A stretch of 64,000 bases of DNA from Gluconacetobacter johannae. Its GTDB lineage: Bacteria; Pseudomonadota; Alphaproteobacteria; Acetobacterales; Acetobacteraceae. The notes under the pieces were generated by a model. That model ran no database searches. It was not told the DNA's origin and saw only the letters and a list, made by a program, of their open reading frames with translations. Each line of letters begins with the position of its first letter. The stretch's first letter is position 1. A program made the translations under genes and the position numbers. Below are positions 36,406-45,000 of the stretch, one piece after another. The stretch lies in the NCBI RefSeq assembly GCF_014174305.1, contig NZ_JABEQH010000005.1, positions 124,001-188,000 of the forward strand. Direction: 5' to 3'.

Positions 36406-36413
36406 TTGTATGG
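36406..36413 (+). promoter_or_regulatory. TTGTATGG box upstream of mocR
   Basis: TTGTATGG within ATTGTATGGAG, 53 bp before the MocR start. It matches the octamers upstream of cioA and of the Nit1C operon, with the same preceding A (ATTGTATGG) as the 38044 copy. Autoregulation is likely for this regulator family. Confidence 0.5.
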
Positions 36414-36465
36414 AGTTTCTGGTGAATTGTCGGCATCACGACCATGCAACAGATCCGAGAATCGA

Positions 36466-37866
36466 ATGTCCGCCGCTGACCTGGTGCCTGGCTGGAAGCA
36501 GTACATCGACCGCAATGCCGGCCCCCTCTATCTGTCGATCGTCGAGGCGCTGGCGGAGTCCATTCGCCGGGACGAGATCCACGAGGGCGACCGGCTGCCG
36601 CCGCAGCGGACCCTGGCCAAGACGCTGGGCACGGACCTTACGACCGTCACCCGCGCCTTCGCCGAGGCCCGGCGGCGTGGCCTGATCGAGGCGACGGTCG
36701 GGCGCGGGACGTTCGTGCGCGTCGGCGCGACCGAGACGCGCTGGCGCAATGCCGGACGGGCGGTGGTCGACCTGACCATGAACCTGCCGCCGATCCCCGA
36801 GAACCCGTCGCTGCAGCAACTGATCCAGAACGACATCAGCCGCATCCTGCGCCGGCAGGACCTGCATGCCCTGTTGTCCTACCGTGTGACCGGCGGCACC
36901 AGCGAGGAACGGCAACTGGCCGCCGACTGGATGAAGCCGATGCTGGGCGCGCGCCCGGCGGACGAGGTCCTGGTGGTGCCCGGGGCGCAGAGCGCGATGA
37001 GCGCCGTGGTCTCGACCCTGGCGGCGCCGGGCGACGTGATCGTGACCGACCGCTTCACCTATCCCGGCATCCGCACCCTGGCGGCCCAGTTCGGGCTGCT
37101 GCTGGCCGGGGTGGACAGTGACCGCGAGGGGATGGTGCCCGACCTGCTGGACCGGGCCTGCCGCCAGCATCGGCCGCGCCTGATCTACTGCACGCCCACC
37201 ATCCAGAACCCGACCACCGCCACCATGTCATTGGCGCGGCGCGAGGCCATCCTGGCGGTCGCGAAGGCCCATAACGTGCAGATCCTGGAGGACGACCCCT
37301 ACAGCCTGCTGCTGGACCAGCCGCCGCCGGCGCTGGCGGCGCTGGACCCGTCGCGCGTCTTCTACGTCTCGACCCTGGCGAAGGTGCTGTCGCCGGGCCT
37401 GCGGCTGGCGTTCCTGGTCGCCCCGCCGGACGCGGTCCAGCGCATGAGTTCGGCGGTCCGGGCGATTTCCCTGACCTGTTCGGGCCTGATGACCAGCCTG
37501 GTCGCGCGCTGGATGCAGGACGGTCAGGCGCAGGCGATCGTGCGGGCCATCCGCACGGAACTGCGCCTGCGCCAGGCGGCGGCGCGCGCGATTCTGGGCG
37601 ACGGGCACTGCATGCACCCCGACGGCCCGCATGTGTGGCTGAAACTGCCGGACTGGTGGGGCAGCGTCGATTTCGTGTCCTACGCGCGCCGCCAGGGGCT
37701 GGGGCTGGTACCCAGCAGCGTCTTCACCGTCGAAGGCGAGCCCGCGCAGCGCGTGCGGATCGCGCTGGGCAGCGCCGCTACCCTCGACAGCCTGGAGGCG
37801 TCGCTGCATGGCGTCGTCTCGGTGCTGCAGCACAAGCGGTCGCCGGGCTACACCGACATCGTCTGA
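36466..37866 (+). CDS. MocR-type regulator (GntR winged helix plus aminotransferase domain)
   Basis: 466 residues. Residues about 10-75 form a GntR-type winged helix (LYLSIVEALAESIRRDEIHE, then GDRLPPQRTLAKTLGTDLTTV). The remaining 380 residues are a fold-type I PLP aminotransferase domain, with LEDDPYSLLLD and the PLP lysine Lys306 in STLAKVLSPGLRL. MocR proteins sense amino acids or amines through PLP chemistry and bind direct-repeat operators. It lies between the cyanide-insensitive oxidase operon and the Nit1C operon, and TTGTATGG boxes stand before all three. The start at 36466 places the HTH close to the N-terminus. Confidence 0.93.
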   Translation: MSAADLVPGWKQYIDRNAGPLYLSIVEALAESIRRDEIHEGDRLPPQRTLAKTLGTDLTTVTRAFAEARRRGLIEATVGRGTFVRVGATETRWRNAGRAVVDLTMNLPPIPENPSLQQLIQNDISRILRRQDLHALLSYRVTGGTSEERQLAADWMKPMLGARPADEVLVVPGAQSAMSAVVSTLAAPGDVIVTDRFTYPGIRTLAAQFGLLLAGVDSDREGMVPDLLDRACRQHRPRLIYCTPTIQNPTTATMSLARREAILAVAKAHNVQILEDDPYSLLLDQPPPALAALDPSRVFYVSTLAKVLSPGLRLAFLVAPPDAVQRMSSAVRAISLTCSGLMTSLVARWMQDGQAQAIVRAIRTELRLRQAAARAILGDGHCMHPDGPHVWLKLPDWWGSVDFVSYARRQGLGLVPSSVFTVEGEPAQRVRIALGSAATLDSLEASLHGVVSVLQHKRSPGYTDIV

Positions 37867-37919
37867 CCGGCATGCTTCAGGGCTGTTCGCCCATGCACCG
37901 ACAATATGGACATTATTCG

Positions 37920-37941
37920 TTTTTTCGCGTCGGCGAAAAAA
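37920..37941 (+). terminator. Stem-loop downstream of mocR
   Basis: TTTTTTCGC (37920-37928) and GCGAAAAAA (37933-37941) are perfect 9-bp arms around GTCG, 54 bp after the mocR stop. The T-run is within the 5' arm, so on the + strand this is not a classical terminator; on the - strand likewise. It may stop transcription weakly or be an operator. Confidence 0.3.
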
Positions 37942-38044
37942 GCTCGCGTTTTCGGTCGCTTGGGGGTGTCTGGCCGGCATTGCATGGGGGTGGTCGAGGA
38001 AATGTCGGGGGATGAATGGCGGCGTTCCGCCCGGCATGGGAAAA

Positions 38045-38107
38045 TTGTATGGTTTTGTATGCAGTTGCGTCCGGATATGACCCTTGAGGATTGTCGTGAT
38101 TGTATGT
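38045..38107 (+). promoter_or_regulatory. TTGTATG repeats upstream of the Nit1C operon
   Basis: TTGTATGG (38045-38052) and TTGTATGC (38055-38062) are direct repeats with exactly 10-bp period, one helical turn. A third TTGTATG lies at 38100-38106 inside the dyad GTGATTGTATGTCAC. The first start codon of the operon is at 38172. Boxes of the same sequence stand before mocR and cioA. Confidence 0.6.
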
Positions 38108-38171
38108 CACGACTTCGCCTGTCAGTTCATACGGTCACGGCCCGGCGCCGTGCCCTGGCAGGAGAATCCCG

Positions 38172-38654
38172 ATGCCCAAGGTCGAACATGCCCCGCACAA
38201 GGACGGCGACGTCTTCGTCGATTATGAAAACAAGGTTTTCGAGGACGTAAAGGCCCAGCCGGGCGAGAAGGCGCTGGTCACCTTTCATACCGTCGCGTTC
38301 GAAGGGTCGATCGGCTTTGTCAATCTGTTGCAGGCGACGCGCCTGATCCGCAAGGGGTTCGACACGTCGGTGCTGCTGTATGGTCCCGGCGTGACGCTGG
38401 GCGTGCAGCGCGGCTTCCCCCGGCTGGGGGACGAGGCCTTTCCCGGCCACATGAACGCCAACCGCCAGATCGTGAAGATCCTTGAAGAGGGCGGCAAGGT
38501 CTATGCCTGCCGCTTTGCCTTGCAGGCGCTGTACGGCCATGGCGAGCAGTCGCTGATCCCGGGCATCACGCCGATCAACCCACAGGACGTGCTGGACCTG
38601 ATCCTGCTGGCGCGGCGGGACAATGCCTTCATCCTCGATACCTGGACGGTCTGA
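38172..38654 (+). CDS. MSMEG_0572/Sll0783 family nitrogen-starvation response protein
   Basis: 160 residues from ATG 38172 with AGGAG upstream. [39 protein letters not shown] and [15 protein letters not shown] are the family signatures; the fold resembles DsrE-like small proteins. It is the conserved first gene of Nit1C clusters in cyanobacteria, mycobacteria and pseudomonads. No enzymatic activity has been assigned. It leads a ten-gene rightward operon. Confidence 0.9.
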   Translation: MPKVEHAPHKDGDVFVDYENKVFEDVKAQPGEKALVTFHTVAFEGSIGFVNLLQATRLIRKGFDTSVLLYGPGVTLGVQRGFPRLGDEAFPGHMNANRQIVKILEEGGKVYACRFALQALYGHGEQSLIPGITPINPQDVLDLILLARRDNAFILDTWTV

Positions 38655-38676
38655 CGCCGAGGCGCGGGAGGGGACG

Positions 38677-39654
38677 ATGAACCGCATGATCCGGGCGGCG
38701 GCGGCGCAGATCGCCCCCGTCTTCGACGAGACGGGGCTGGGCACCGTCGGGAAAATCTGCCGCACCATCGCGGACGCCGCGCAGCAGGGCGTGCAGATCA
38801 TCGTCTTTCCCGAAACCATCGTGCCGTACTATCCCTATTTCTCGTTCATCCGTCCGGCGTTCCGGATGGGGGCGGAGCATCTGGCGCTGTATGACCGCGC
38901 GGCTGTCGTGCCCGGCCCGGTGACCGAGATGGTGGGCGCCGCGGCACGGGCGGCCGGGATGGTCGTCGTGCTGGGCGTCAATGAACGCGACGGCGGCACG
39001 CTGTACAACACGCAGCTGGTCTTCGACGCGACGGGCGAGCTGATCCTGAAACGGCGCAAGATCACGCCGACCTATCATGAACGCATGGTCTGGGGGCAGG
39101 GCGACGGCGCCGGCCTGAGGGTGGTGGACAGCGCGGCCGGACGGATCGGCGCGCTGGCCTGCTGGGAGCATTACAACCCGCTGGCCCGCTATGCGCTGAT
39201 GACCCAGCATGAGGAAATCCATTGCGCGCAATTTCCCGGGTCGCTGGTGGGGCAGGTCTTCGCCGACCAGATGGAGGTGACGATCCGACATCATGCGCTG
39301 GAATCGGGATGTTTCGTTATCAACGCGACGGGGTGGCTGTCCGACGGGCAGATTGCCGACATCGCCGGCGACCCGGCGCTGGAAGGCCCGCTGCGCGGCG
39401 GCTGCTTCACCGCCATCGTCTCGCCGGAAGGAAAATTGCTGGCGGAACCACGGTGTGAAGGCGAAGGGCTGGTGATCGCCGACCTCGATTTCGGCCTGAT
39501 TGCCAAGCGCAAGCGGATGATGGATTCGGTCGGTCATTACGCGCGTCCCGAACTGCTGAGCCTGCTGCACGACCGCCGCCCGGCCCGGACGGTCCATTAC
39601 CCGGACGACCCGCCCGAAGGGGTGGAACCCGACAGTCTTCAAGACAGGACATAA
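38677..39654 (+). CDS. Nit1-type nitrilase (Nit6803-like)
   Basis: 325 residues from ATG 38677. The catalytic triad of the nitrilase superfamily is visible: Glu46 in [10 protein letters not shown], Lys128 in [14 protein letters not shown] and Cys162 in GALACWEHY. The sequence resembles the Nit1/Nit6803 branch, which hydrolyses nitriles to carboxylic acid and ammonia. In Nit1C clusters this enzyme is needed for growth on cyanide as nitrogen source, probably acting on a cyanide-derived nitrile rather than on HCN. It follows the 0572-family gene after 22 bp. Confidence 0.94.
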   Translation: MNRMIRAAAAQIAPVFDETGLGTVGKICRTIADAAQQGVQIIVFPETIVPYYPYFSFIRPAFRMGAEHLALYDRAAVVPGPVTEMVGAAARAAGMVVVLGVNERDGGTLYNTQLVFDATGELILKRRKITPTYHERMVWGQGDGAGLRVVDSAAGRIGALACWEHYNPLARYALMTQHEEIHCAQFPGSLVGQVFADQMEVTIRHHALESGCFVINATGWLSDGQIADIAGDPALEGPLRGGCFTAIVSPEGKLLAEPRCEGEGLVIADLDFGLIAKRKRMMDSVGHYARPELLSLLHDRRPARTVHYPDDPPEGVEPDSLQDRT

Positions 39655-39658
39655 GACG

Positions 39659-40768
39659 ATGCCGATCCCCGCCGCCGCGCCGACGGACAGCCGCCGGCTG
39701 ATTACCGACCTTCAGTCGCTGGGCCTGCAAATGGCCGACTGCGGCGGCGGCGTCACCCGCAAGGGGGGCGCGGGGCCATCGGACCACAAGGCGGTGACGG
39801 TCGCGGGCCAGACCATCATGGTGCCGATCTACACGATGGGCGCGCGGCGCTCGCCCTTCCTGGCCGACCCGCCCGACGCGCGCGGGGGAAGCGTGCTGCG
39901 GCACGAGGGCCGGCCGGTCGGCACCATCCGCTTTCCGACGCCGCCGCGTTTCTATGGCCTGCACACGGCGGACGGTATTCCGTACTGGAAAATTGCGTTG
40001 CTGCACGGGCGCGATACGCTGGCGACCACGGTGCACCAGACCTGCATCCGCTATGCCGACCGGCGCACGTCGTGCCAGTTCTGCGCCATCGGCCAGTCGC
40101 TGGAGGCCGGGCGCACCATTGCCTACAAGACGCCGCGGCAACTGGCCGAGGTCGCGCGCGCGGCCGTCGAACTGGACGGCGTGCGGGACATGGTGCTGAC
40201 GACCGGCACCCCCAACGTGGTCGATCGCGGTGCGGCGGTGCTGGCGGACAGCACGGCGGCCATCAAGGCGGCGGTTGACCTGCCCATCCAGGTGCAGTGC
40301 GAACCGCCGCGCGACCCTGCCTGGTTCGCCCGCCTGCGCGCCGCCGGGGCCGACAGCCTGGGCATGCATCTGGAAGCCGCGACCCAGGACGTGCGGGCGC
40401 GGATCATGCCGGGCAAGGCGACCGTCAGCGTCGATCGCTACATGGACGCCTTCGCCGAGGCGGTGCCGGTGTTCGGCCGGGGGCAGGTGAACACCTACCT
40501 GCTGGCCGGGCTGGGCGACACGGCGGAGCAGATCCTGGCGCTGGCCGAACGGCTGATCGCACTGGGGGTCTATCCGTTCGTCGTGCCGTTCGTGCCCATT
40601 ACCGGCACGCCGCTGGAACACCATCCGGCGCCGACGCCCGATTTCATGCGCGCGGTGCTGGCCCCGCTGGGGCGGATGCTGCGCGCGGCGGACATGCGGT
40701 CGTCCACCATCAAGGCGGGGTGTGGCCGGTGCGGCGCCTGTTCCGCGCTGTCGGCCTACGAGGGCTGA
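39659..40768 (+). CDS. MSMEG_0568/Sll0784-linked radical SAM protein of Nit1C
   Basis: 369 residues. The cluster-binding cysteines are Cys129, Cys139 and Cys142 in TCIRYADRRTSCQFC, a C-x9-C-x2-C spacing instead of the usual C-x3-C-x2-C. A second cysteine group, Cys355, Cys358 and Cys361 (CGRCGACS), sits at the C-terminus and could bind an auxiliary Fe-S cluster. The middle region, DMVLTTGTPNVVDRG and NTYLLAGLGDT, fits a biotin-synthase-like partial barrel. The reaction is unknown; within Nit1C it may build or modify the nitrile substrate. It starts 4 bp after the nitrilase stop. Confidence 0.92.
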   Translation: MPIPAAAPTDSRRLITDLQSLGLQMADCGGGVTRKGGAGPSDHKAVTVAGQTIMVPIYTMGARRSPFLADPPDARGGSVLRHEGRPVGTIRFPTPPRFYGLHTADGIPYWKIALLHGRDTLATTVHQTCIRYADRRTSCQFCAIGQSLEAGRTIAYKTPRQLAEVARAAVELDGVRDMVLTTGTPNVVDRGAAVLADSTAAIKAAVDLPIQVQCEPPRDPAWFARLRAAGADSLGMHLEAATQDVRARIMPGKATVSVDRYMDAFAEAVPVFGRGQVNTYLLAGLGDTAEQILALAERLIALGVYPFVVPFVPITGTPLEHHPAPTPDFMRAVLAPLGRMLRAADMRSSTIKAGCGRCGACSALSAYEG

Positions 40769-40771
40769 GCG

Positions 40772-41329
40772 ATGGACACCGACCGGTTCGACGCCCCGCC
40801 CTTCGCCCCCAGCGAATATATCGTCCGGCTGGCGCGTACGCGCTGGGAAAAAGCCGGGCATTTCGCCTTGCGGCGGGCGGTCTTCTGTCATGAGCAGCGC
40901 GTCTTCGCGGCCGACGACCGTGATGCGACCGATGATGTCGCGATCCCCATCGTCGCCGCCTGCTGCGTCGCGGGCCTGCCCGAACAGGTGGTGGGCGCGG
41001 TGCGGATCCATGAATCGGAACCCGGTCTGTGGCAGGGGTCGCGGCTGGCGGTGCATGCGGACCATCGGCGGCTGGGCCGCATCGGTGGCGAACTGATCCG
41101 CATGGCCGTCTGCACCGCGCACGGGCTGGGCGCCACGCGTTTTCTGGCGCAGGTGCAGGCGCAGAACGTACCGTTCTTCCGCCGGCTGCACTGGCGCAGC
41201 CTGGACGAAATCACCCTGCACGGCCTGCCGCACCATGTCATGGAAGCCGACCTGGCGCACTACCTGCCCCATGGGTGCGAGCAGACCTGGCTGCTGCGGC
41301 CGCAGCGCGCGGCGCGGAGGCGGGCGTGA
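40772..41329 (+). CDS. MSMEG_0567/Sll0786 family GNAT N-acetyltransferase
   Basis: 185 residues. FALRRAVFCHEQRVFAADDRD is the opening of a GNAT domain, AVRIHESEPGLWQGSRLAVH precedes the acetyl-CoA loop LGRIGGELIRMAV, and QVQAQNVPFFRRLHWRSLDE is the usual fourth motif. In mycobacteria the homologue is fused to the AIR-synthase-like protein; here the two are separate genes overlapping by 4 bp (GTGA). Substrate unknown. Confidence 0.9.
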   Translation: MDTDRFDAPPFAPSEYIVRLARTRWEKAGHFALRRAVFCHEQRVFAADDRDATDDVAIPIVAACCVAGLPEQVVGAVRIHESEPGLWQGSRLAVHADHRRLGRIGGELIRMAVCTAHGLGATRFLAQVQAQNVPFFRRLHWRSLDEITLHGLPHHVMEADLAHYLPHGCEQTWLLRPQRAARRRA

Positions 41330-42300
41330 CGGCGCCCGACCTGACAGCACTGGCCCGGCAGATCCGTCAGGGGCGGGCGCTGGCGGCCAAGCACGACATC
41401 GCCGAGGTCGTGGCGCGGCTGGGGCTTCCCGCCGAAGGGCTGCCGCGCCTGGGGGACGATTGCGCCGCCATTCCGGACGGCGACGGTTTCCTGCTGTTCG
41501 CCACCGAAGGATTCCAGGACGCGTTCGTCCGGTCCATGCCGTGGTTCGCGGGCTATTGCGGCGTCATGGTCAATGCCGGCGACGTGGCGGCGATGGGCGG
41601 ACGCCCCATCGCCGTGGTCGATGCGCTGTGGAGCCGCGACGGCGACCAGGCGGCGCCGATCCTGCAAGGTCTGGCCTGCGGGGCGCGGACCTACGGCATT
41701 CCGGTGCTGGGCGGCCATACCAATCTGCGTGCCGGCCAGCAGGCCCTGTCGGTCGCCATCCTGGGCCGCGCCCGTCGCCTGCTGACCAGCTTCGACGCCC
41801 GGCCCGGCGAGGTGCTGGTCGCGGCCATCGACCTGCGCGGCCGCTGGCATGATCCGCATCCATTCTGGGATGCCAGTTCCGCGCTGTGCGACACGGAAGC
41901 GGCGGGACGCCTGCGCGGGGACCTGGAGATCCTGCCCGGCATCGCCGAGGACGGGCTGAGCCGCGCCGCCAAGGACATCAGCATGGCCGGCCTGGTCGGC
42001 ACGGCCCTGATGCTGGCGGAATGTTCGCGCATCGGCATCACCATCGACCTTGACGCTATTCCCGCGCCGCCGGGCGTGGACATGGGGCGGTGGCTGGCCG
42101 CCTTCCCCAGCTACGGCTTCCTGCTGACCGCGCGGCCGGACGATGTACCCGCCGTCCTGGCCCGTTTCGCCGCGCGCGGCATCGCGGCGTCGGCCATCGG
42201 CGCCTGCCAGGACGGGACGTGCGTGGACGTGATCCGCGACGGGGCGCGTGAGACGGTCTGGGACCTGGCGCGGGCGCCGCTGATGGGATGCGCGCCATGA
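41326..42300 (+). CDS. Sll0787-family AIR-synthase-like protein of Nit1C
   Basis: 324 residues starting with GTG 41326, which overlaps the GNAT stop. LPRLGDDCAAIPDGDGFLLF, AGYCGVMVNAGDVAAMGGRP and PVLGGHTNLRAG are typical of the PurM/HypE/SelD (AIR synthase-related) ATP-binding fold. Such enzymes phosphorylate or activate a carboxamide or similar oxygen with ATP. A role in ATP-dependent dehydration or cyclisation within the Nit1C pathway is possible but not shown. The next gene starts within its stop codon. Confidence 0.9.
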   Translation: MTAPDLTALARQIRQGRALAAKHDIAEVVARLGLPAEGLPRLGDDCAAIPDGDGFLLFATEGFQDAFVRSMPWFAGYCGVMVNAGDVAAMGGRPIAVVDALWSRDGDQAAPILQGLACGARTYGIPVLGGHTNLRAGQQALSVAILGRARRLLTSFDARPGEVLVAAIDLRGRWHDPHPFWDASSALCDTEAAGRLRGDLEILPGIAEDGLSRAAKDISMAGLVGTALMLAECSRIGITIDLDAIPAPPGVDMGRWLAAFPSYGFLLTARPDDVPAVLARFAARGIAASAIGACQDGTCVDVIRDGARETVWDLARAPLMGCAP

Positions 42301-43442
42301 CGCGGCGGATCGGCATTGTGGCGCATTCCACCAATCCGCGCGGCGGCGTCGTGCATGCCATGCACCTGGCCGAGGCCCTGTGCGAGGCGGGCGACGACGC
42401 CATCCTGATCGCGCCCGACGTCGCGGGGCGCGGGTTCTTTCGCCGGCCGGCCTGCCCGGTGATCTGCATCCCCGCGCGGCCCGAGGCCGATGTCGCGTCG
42501 ATGGTCGAACGGCGGATCGTCGAGATCCGCGACGCCGTGCGGGGGATGCGGCTGGATATCGTCCACGCGCAGGACCCGATCGGCGCGAACGCGCTGGCCG
42601 ATCTGGTCGCCGAAGGGGCGCTGCCCGGCTTCGTCCGGACGGTGCATCATCTGGACCGGTTCGACGATGCGCGCCTGGCGCGGCGGCAGGACCGGGGCGT
42701 CCACGCGGCGACGCAGTTGCTGTGCGTCAGCGACATGTGGCGGGACGTGCTGCGCGATCGGTATGGACGGGACGCCGAATGTGTCGGCAATGGCGTCGAT
42801 GTGCGGCGGTACCGGCCGGAGGCCGACGCGCGCGACGAGGGTATCCGTCAGGCCCTGGGGCTGGAAGACGATGCCGTCATCGTCCTGGCCGTGGGCGGGG
42901 TGGAGGCGCGCAAGAACACCATCGCCCTTTTCGAGGCCTGCGTGGCGCTGCGACAGGAGCATCCGCGCCTGCATCTGGTGATCGCCGGCGGGGCGACGCT
43001 GCTGGATCACGGGACCTATCGTGCCGCCTTCGACGACCGGGTGCGCGCCGCCGGCGCCGACGGCTGGGTCGTGCGGGCCGGGGTGATGGCGGACGAGGCC
43101 ATGCCGGCGCTGTATCGTGCGGCGCATGTCCTGGCCTACCCTTCGGTGTCCGAAGGGTTCGGACTGTGCCCGCTGGAAGCCCTGGCCTGCGGCATTCCCG
43201 TCGTGCTGCCGCGCCAGGCGCCGTTCAGCGCGCATCTGCGGGCCGACGATGCCGTGTGGTGCGACCCCGGTGACGCCGCGAGCCTGGACCGGGCGATGGG
43301 CCGCGCGCTGCAGGACGAAACACGGCGCTACTTCCGCGCGTGGGGGCCGAAGACCGCCGGCCGCTTCACCTGGGCGGCCGTCGCCGCCGCACATCATCCC
43401 GCCTATGACCGCCTGCCCCGAAAGGCCGCCCTCCATGCCTGA
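42297..43442 (+). CDS. MSMEG_0565-family glycosyltransferase (GT4-like)
   Basis: 381 residues, ATG overlapping the preceding stop. A GT-B fold is indicated by RRIGIVAHSTNPRGGVVHAM at the N-terminus, the QLLCVSDMWRDVL linker and the C-terminal donor-binding YPSVSEGFGLCPLEALACG with its E-x7-E type motif. It is a conserved member of Nit1C, implying that the product or an intermediate is glycosylated. The sugar donor and acceptor are not known. Confidence 0.9.
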   Translation: MTRRIGIVAHSTNPRGGVVHAMHLAEALCEAGDDAILIAPDVAGRGFFRRPACPVICIPARPEADVASMVERRIVEIRDAVRGMRLDIVHAQDPIGANALADLVAEGALPGFVRTVHHLDRFDDARLARRQDRGVHAATQLLCVSDMWRDVLRDRYGRDAECVGNGVDVRRYRPEADARDEGIRQALGLEDDAVIVLAVGGVEARKNTIALFEACVALRQEHPRLHLVIAGGATLLDHGTYRAAFDDRVRAAGADGWVVRAGVMADEAMPALYRAAHVLAYPSVSEGFGLCPLEALACGIPVVLPRQAPFSAHLRADDAVWCDPGDAASLDRAMGRALQDETRRYFRAWGPKTAGRFTWAAVAAAHHPAYDRLPRKAALHA

Positions 43443-43731
43443 GATGCTGTTTCACGTCCGCTGGCCGGACGGTGCGGAAAGCCGGTGCTACTCGCCGTCG
43501 CTGGTCGTCGCCGATCATCTGGCCTGCGGGCAATCCTATCGCGTGCCGGATTTCCTGGCCCGCAGCCGTGCGGCCCTGACCGAGGCCAGCGCGCGGGTGC
43601 AGGCCCGGTACGGTTTCCCCTGCGGCCGCGCGCTGGCGCAACGCGATGAGATCGAGCGCCGATGCGCCGCCTTCGCCGATACGCCCGACGCGCAGGTTCA
43701 TGTCGTGGGCTTCGATCAACATTCATCCTGA
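43435..43731 (+). CDS. MSMEG_0570-family small nitrogen-starvation protein
   Basis: 98 residues starting 8 bp inside the end of the glycosyltransferase gene. MPEMLFHVRWPDGAESRCYSPS and YRVPDFLARSRAALTEASARV are family signatures. It has no recognisable catalytic motif; it is conserved in Nit1C clusters and may be a scaffold or carrier protein. Confidence 0.87.
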   Translation: MPEMLFHVRWPDGAESRCYSPSLVVADHLACGQSYRVPDFLARSRAALTEASARVQARYGFPCGRALAQRDEIERRCAAFADTPDAQVHVVGFDQHSS

Positions 43732-43748
43732 TGTCAGGAGACTCCATC

Positions 43749-44993
43749 ATGACAGAGACGAAATGCCCCGTGGTGATCGTGGGCGGTGGACAGGCGGGCC
43801 TGTCGCTCAGCTGGTATCTCTGCCGCCTGGACGTGGCCCATGTGGTGCTGGAGGCCCACACCGCCTGCCATGCCTGGGAGGACGAACGGTGGGACAGTTT
43901 TTCGCTGGTGACGCCCAACTGGCAATGCGCCCTGCCCGGCCATCCCTACCGGGGTGACGATCCGCACGGCTTCATGGTCAAGCAGCAGATCGTGGAATAC
44001 GTGCAAGGTTTCGTGAAATCCTTCGATCCGCCGCTGCGGTGCGGCGTGCGTGTAACCGGCGTCAGTCGTGCGGGCGGTGGCTACCGGGTCGAGACGACTG
44101 ATGGCGTCTATGTGGCGGCGCATGTCGTGATCGCGACCGGCGCCTATAGCGAGGCGGTCATTCCCGGATATGCCAGCGCCATTGATCCGGCGATTACGCA
44201 GGTCCATTCACAGTCCTATCGCAATCCGCACGCCCTGCCCGAGGGCGCGGTGCTGGTCGTCGGCAGCGGGCAGTCGGGCGCGCAGATCGTCGAGGATCTG
44301 CATCTGGCGGGGCGCAGGGTGCATCTGTGCGTCGGCAACGCGCCGCGCGTCTCACGTTTCTATCGCGGCCGCGATGTGGTCGACTGGCTTGCCGACATGA
44401 AATTCTACGACCTCACCGTCGACCGGCATCCGTTGCGCGACGGCGCGCGGGACAAGACGAACCATTACGTCACCGGCCGCAATGGCGGCCACGATCTGGA
44501 CCTGCGCCAGTTCGCCCTGGAAGGTGTCGCCCTGCACGGCAGCCTGAAGAACATTCGCGACGATATCGCGTGTTTTGGAAACGATCTTACCGAGAACCTG
44601 GACGACGCCGACCGGACCAATGCGAATATCAAGGCGTCGATCGACGCCTATATCGCCCGCGAGGACATCGCGGCGCCGACGGAGGCGGCCTATGTGCCGG
44701 TCTGGACGCCGGACGGGGGAAATGCGCCGCTGGACCTGAAGGCGGCGGGCATCACCAGCATCATCTGGTGTATCGGCTTTCGGCCCGATTATCGCTGGAT
44801 CGACGTGCCGGTGTTCAACGGGCGGGGGCAGCCGGTCTGGCATCGGGGCGAGACCGAGCAGCCGGGGCTGGCCTTCCTGGGCCTGCCCTGGCAGCACACC
44901 TGGGGATCGGCGCGGTTTTCCGGCATTTCCCGCGATGCCGCCTATCTGGCCGGCAGGATCGTCGGGCGCCCGGTGCCGGTCGCCGGCGCGTAA
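43749..44993 (+). CDS. MSMEG_0569-family flavin-dependent oxidoreductase of Nit1C
   Basis: 414 residues from ATG 43749 with AGGAG upstream. Two dinucleotide-binding motifs, VVIVGGGQAGLSLSWYL at the N-terminus and VLVVGSGQSGAQI in the middle, identify a flavin-containing-monooxygenase-like protein using FAD and NAD(P)H. It also has FLGLPWQHTWGSARFSGI near the C-terminus. It likely oxidises the pathway intermediate, for example hydroxylating a nitrogen. This is the eighth and last gene of the core Nit1C set. Confidence 0.92.
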   Translation: MTETKCPVVIVGGGQAGLSLSWYLCRLDVAHVVLEAHTACHAWEDERWDSFSLVTPNWQCALPGHPYRGDDPHGFMVKQQIVEYVQGFVKSFDPPLRCGVRVTGVSRAGGGYRVETTDGVYVAAHVVIATGAYSEAVIPGYASAIDPAITQVHSQSYRNPHALPEGAVLVVGSGQSGAQIVEDLHLAGRRVHLCVGNAPRVSRFYRGRDVVDWLADMKFYDLTVDRHPLRDGARDKTNHYVTGRNGGHDLDLRQFALEGVALHGSLKNIRDDIACFGNDLTENLDDADRTNANIKASIDAYIAREDIAAPTEAAYVPVWTPDGGNAPLDLKAAGITSIIWCIGFRPDYRWIDVPVFNGRGQPVWHRGETEQPGLAFLGLPWQHTWGSARFSGISRDAAYLAGRIVGRPVPVAGA

Positions 44994-45000
44994 CGTCCTC

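Larger units (their letters stand above)
36100..36465. other. Divergent cioA-mocR intergenic region
   Basis: 366 bp of non-coding DNA between the oxidase operon and the MocR regulator. The stretch 36150-36215 is AT-rich and holds several TATGG-type repeats, and a further copy lies just before mocR. Both promoters should be here. I see no other gene. Confidence 0.7.
37867..38171. other. Intergenic region between mocR and the Nit1C operon
   Basis: About 305 bp. It contains a TTTTTTCGC/GCGAAAAAA hairpin at 37920-37941 and, near its end, TTGTATG repeats that probably belong to the Nit1C promoter. Short frames here have no ribosome binding site or protein-like composition. Confidence 0.65.
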
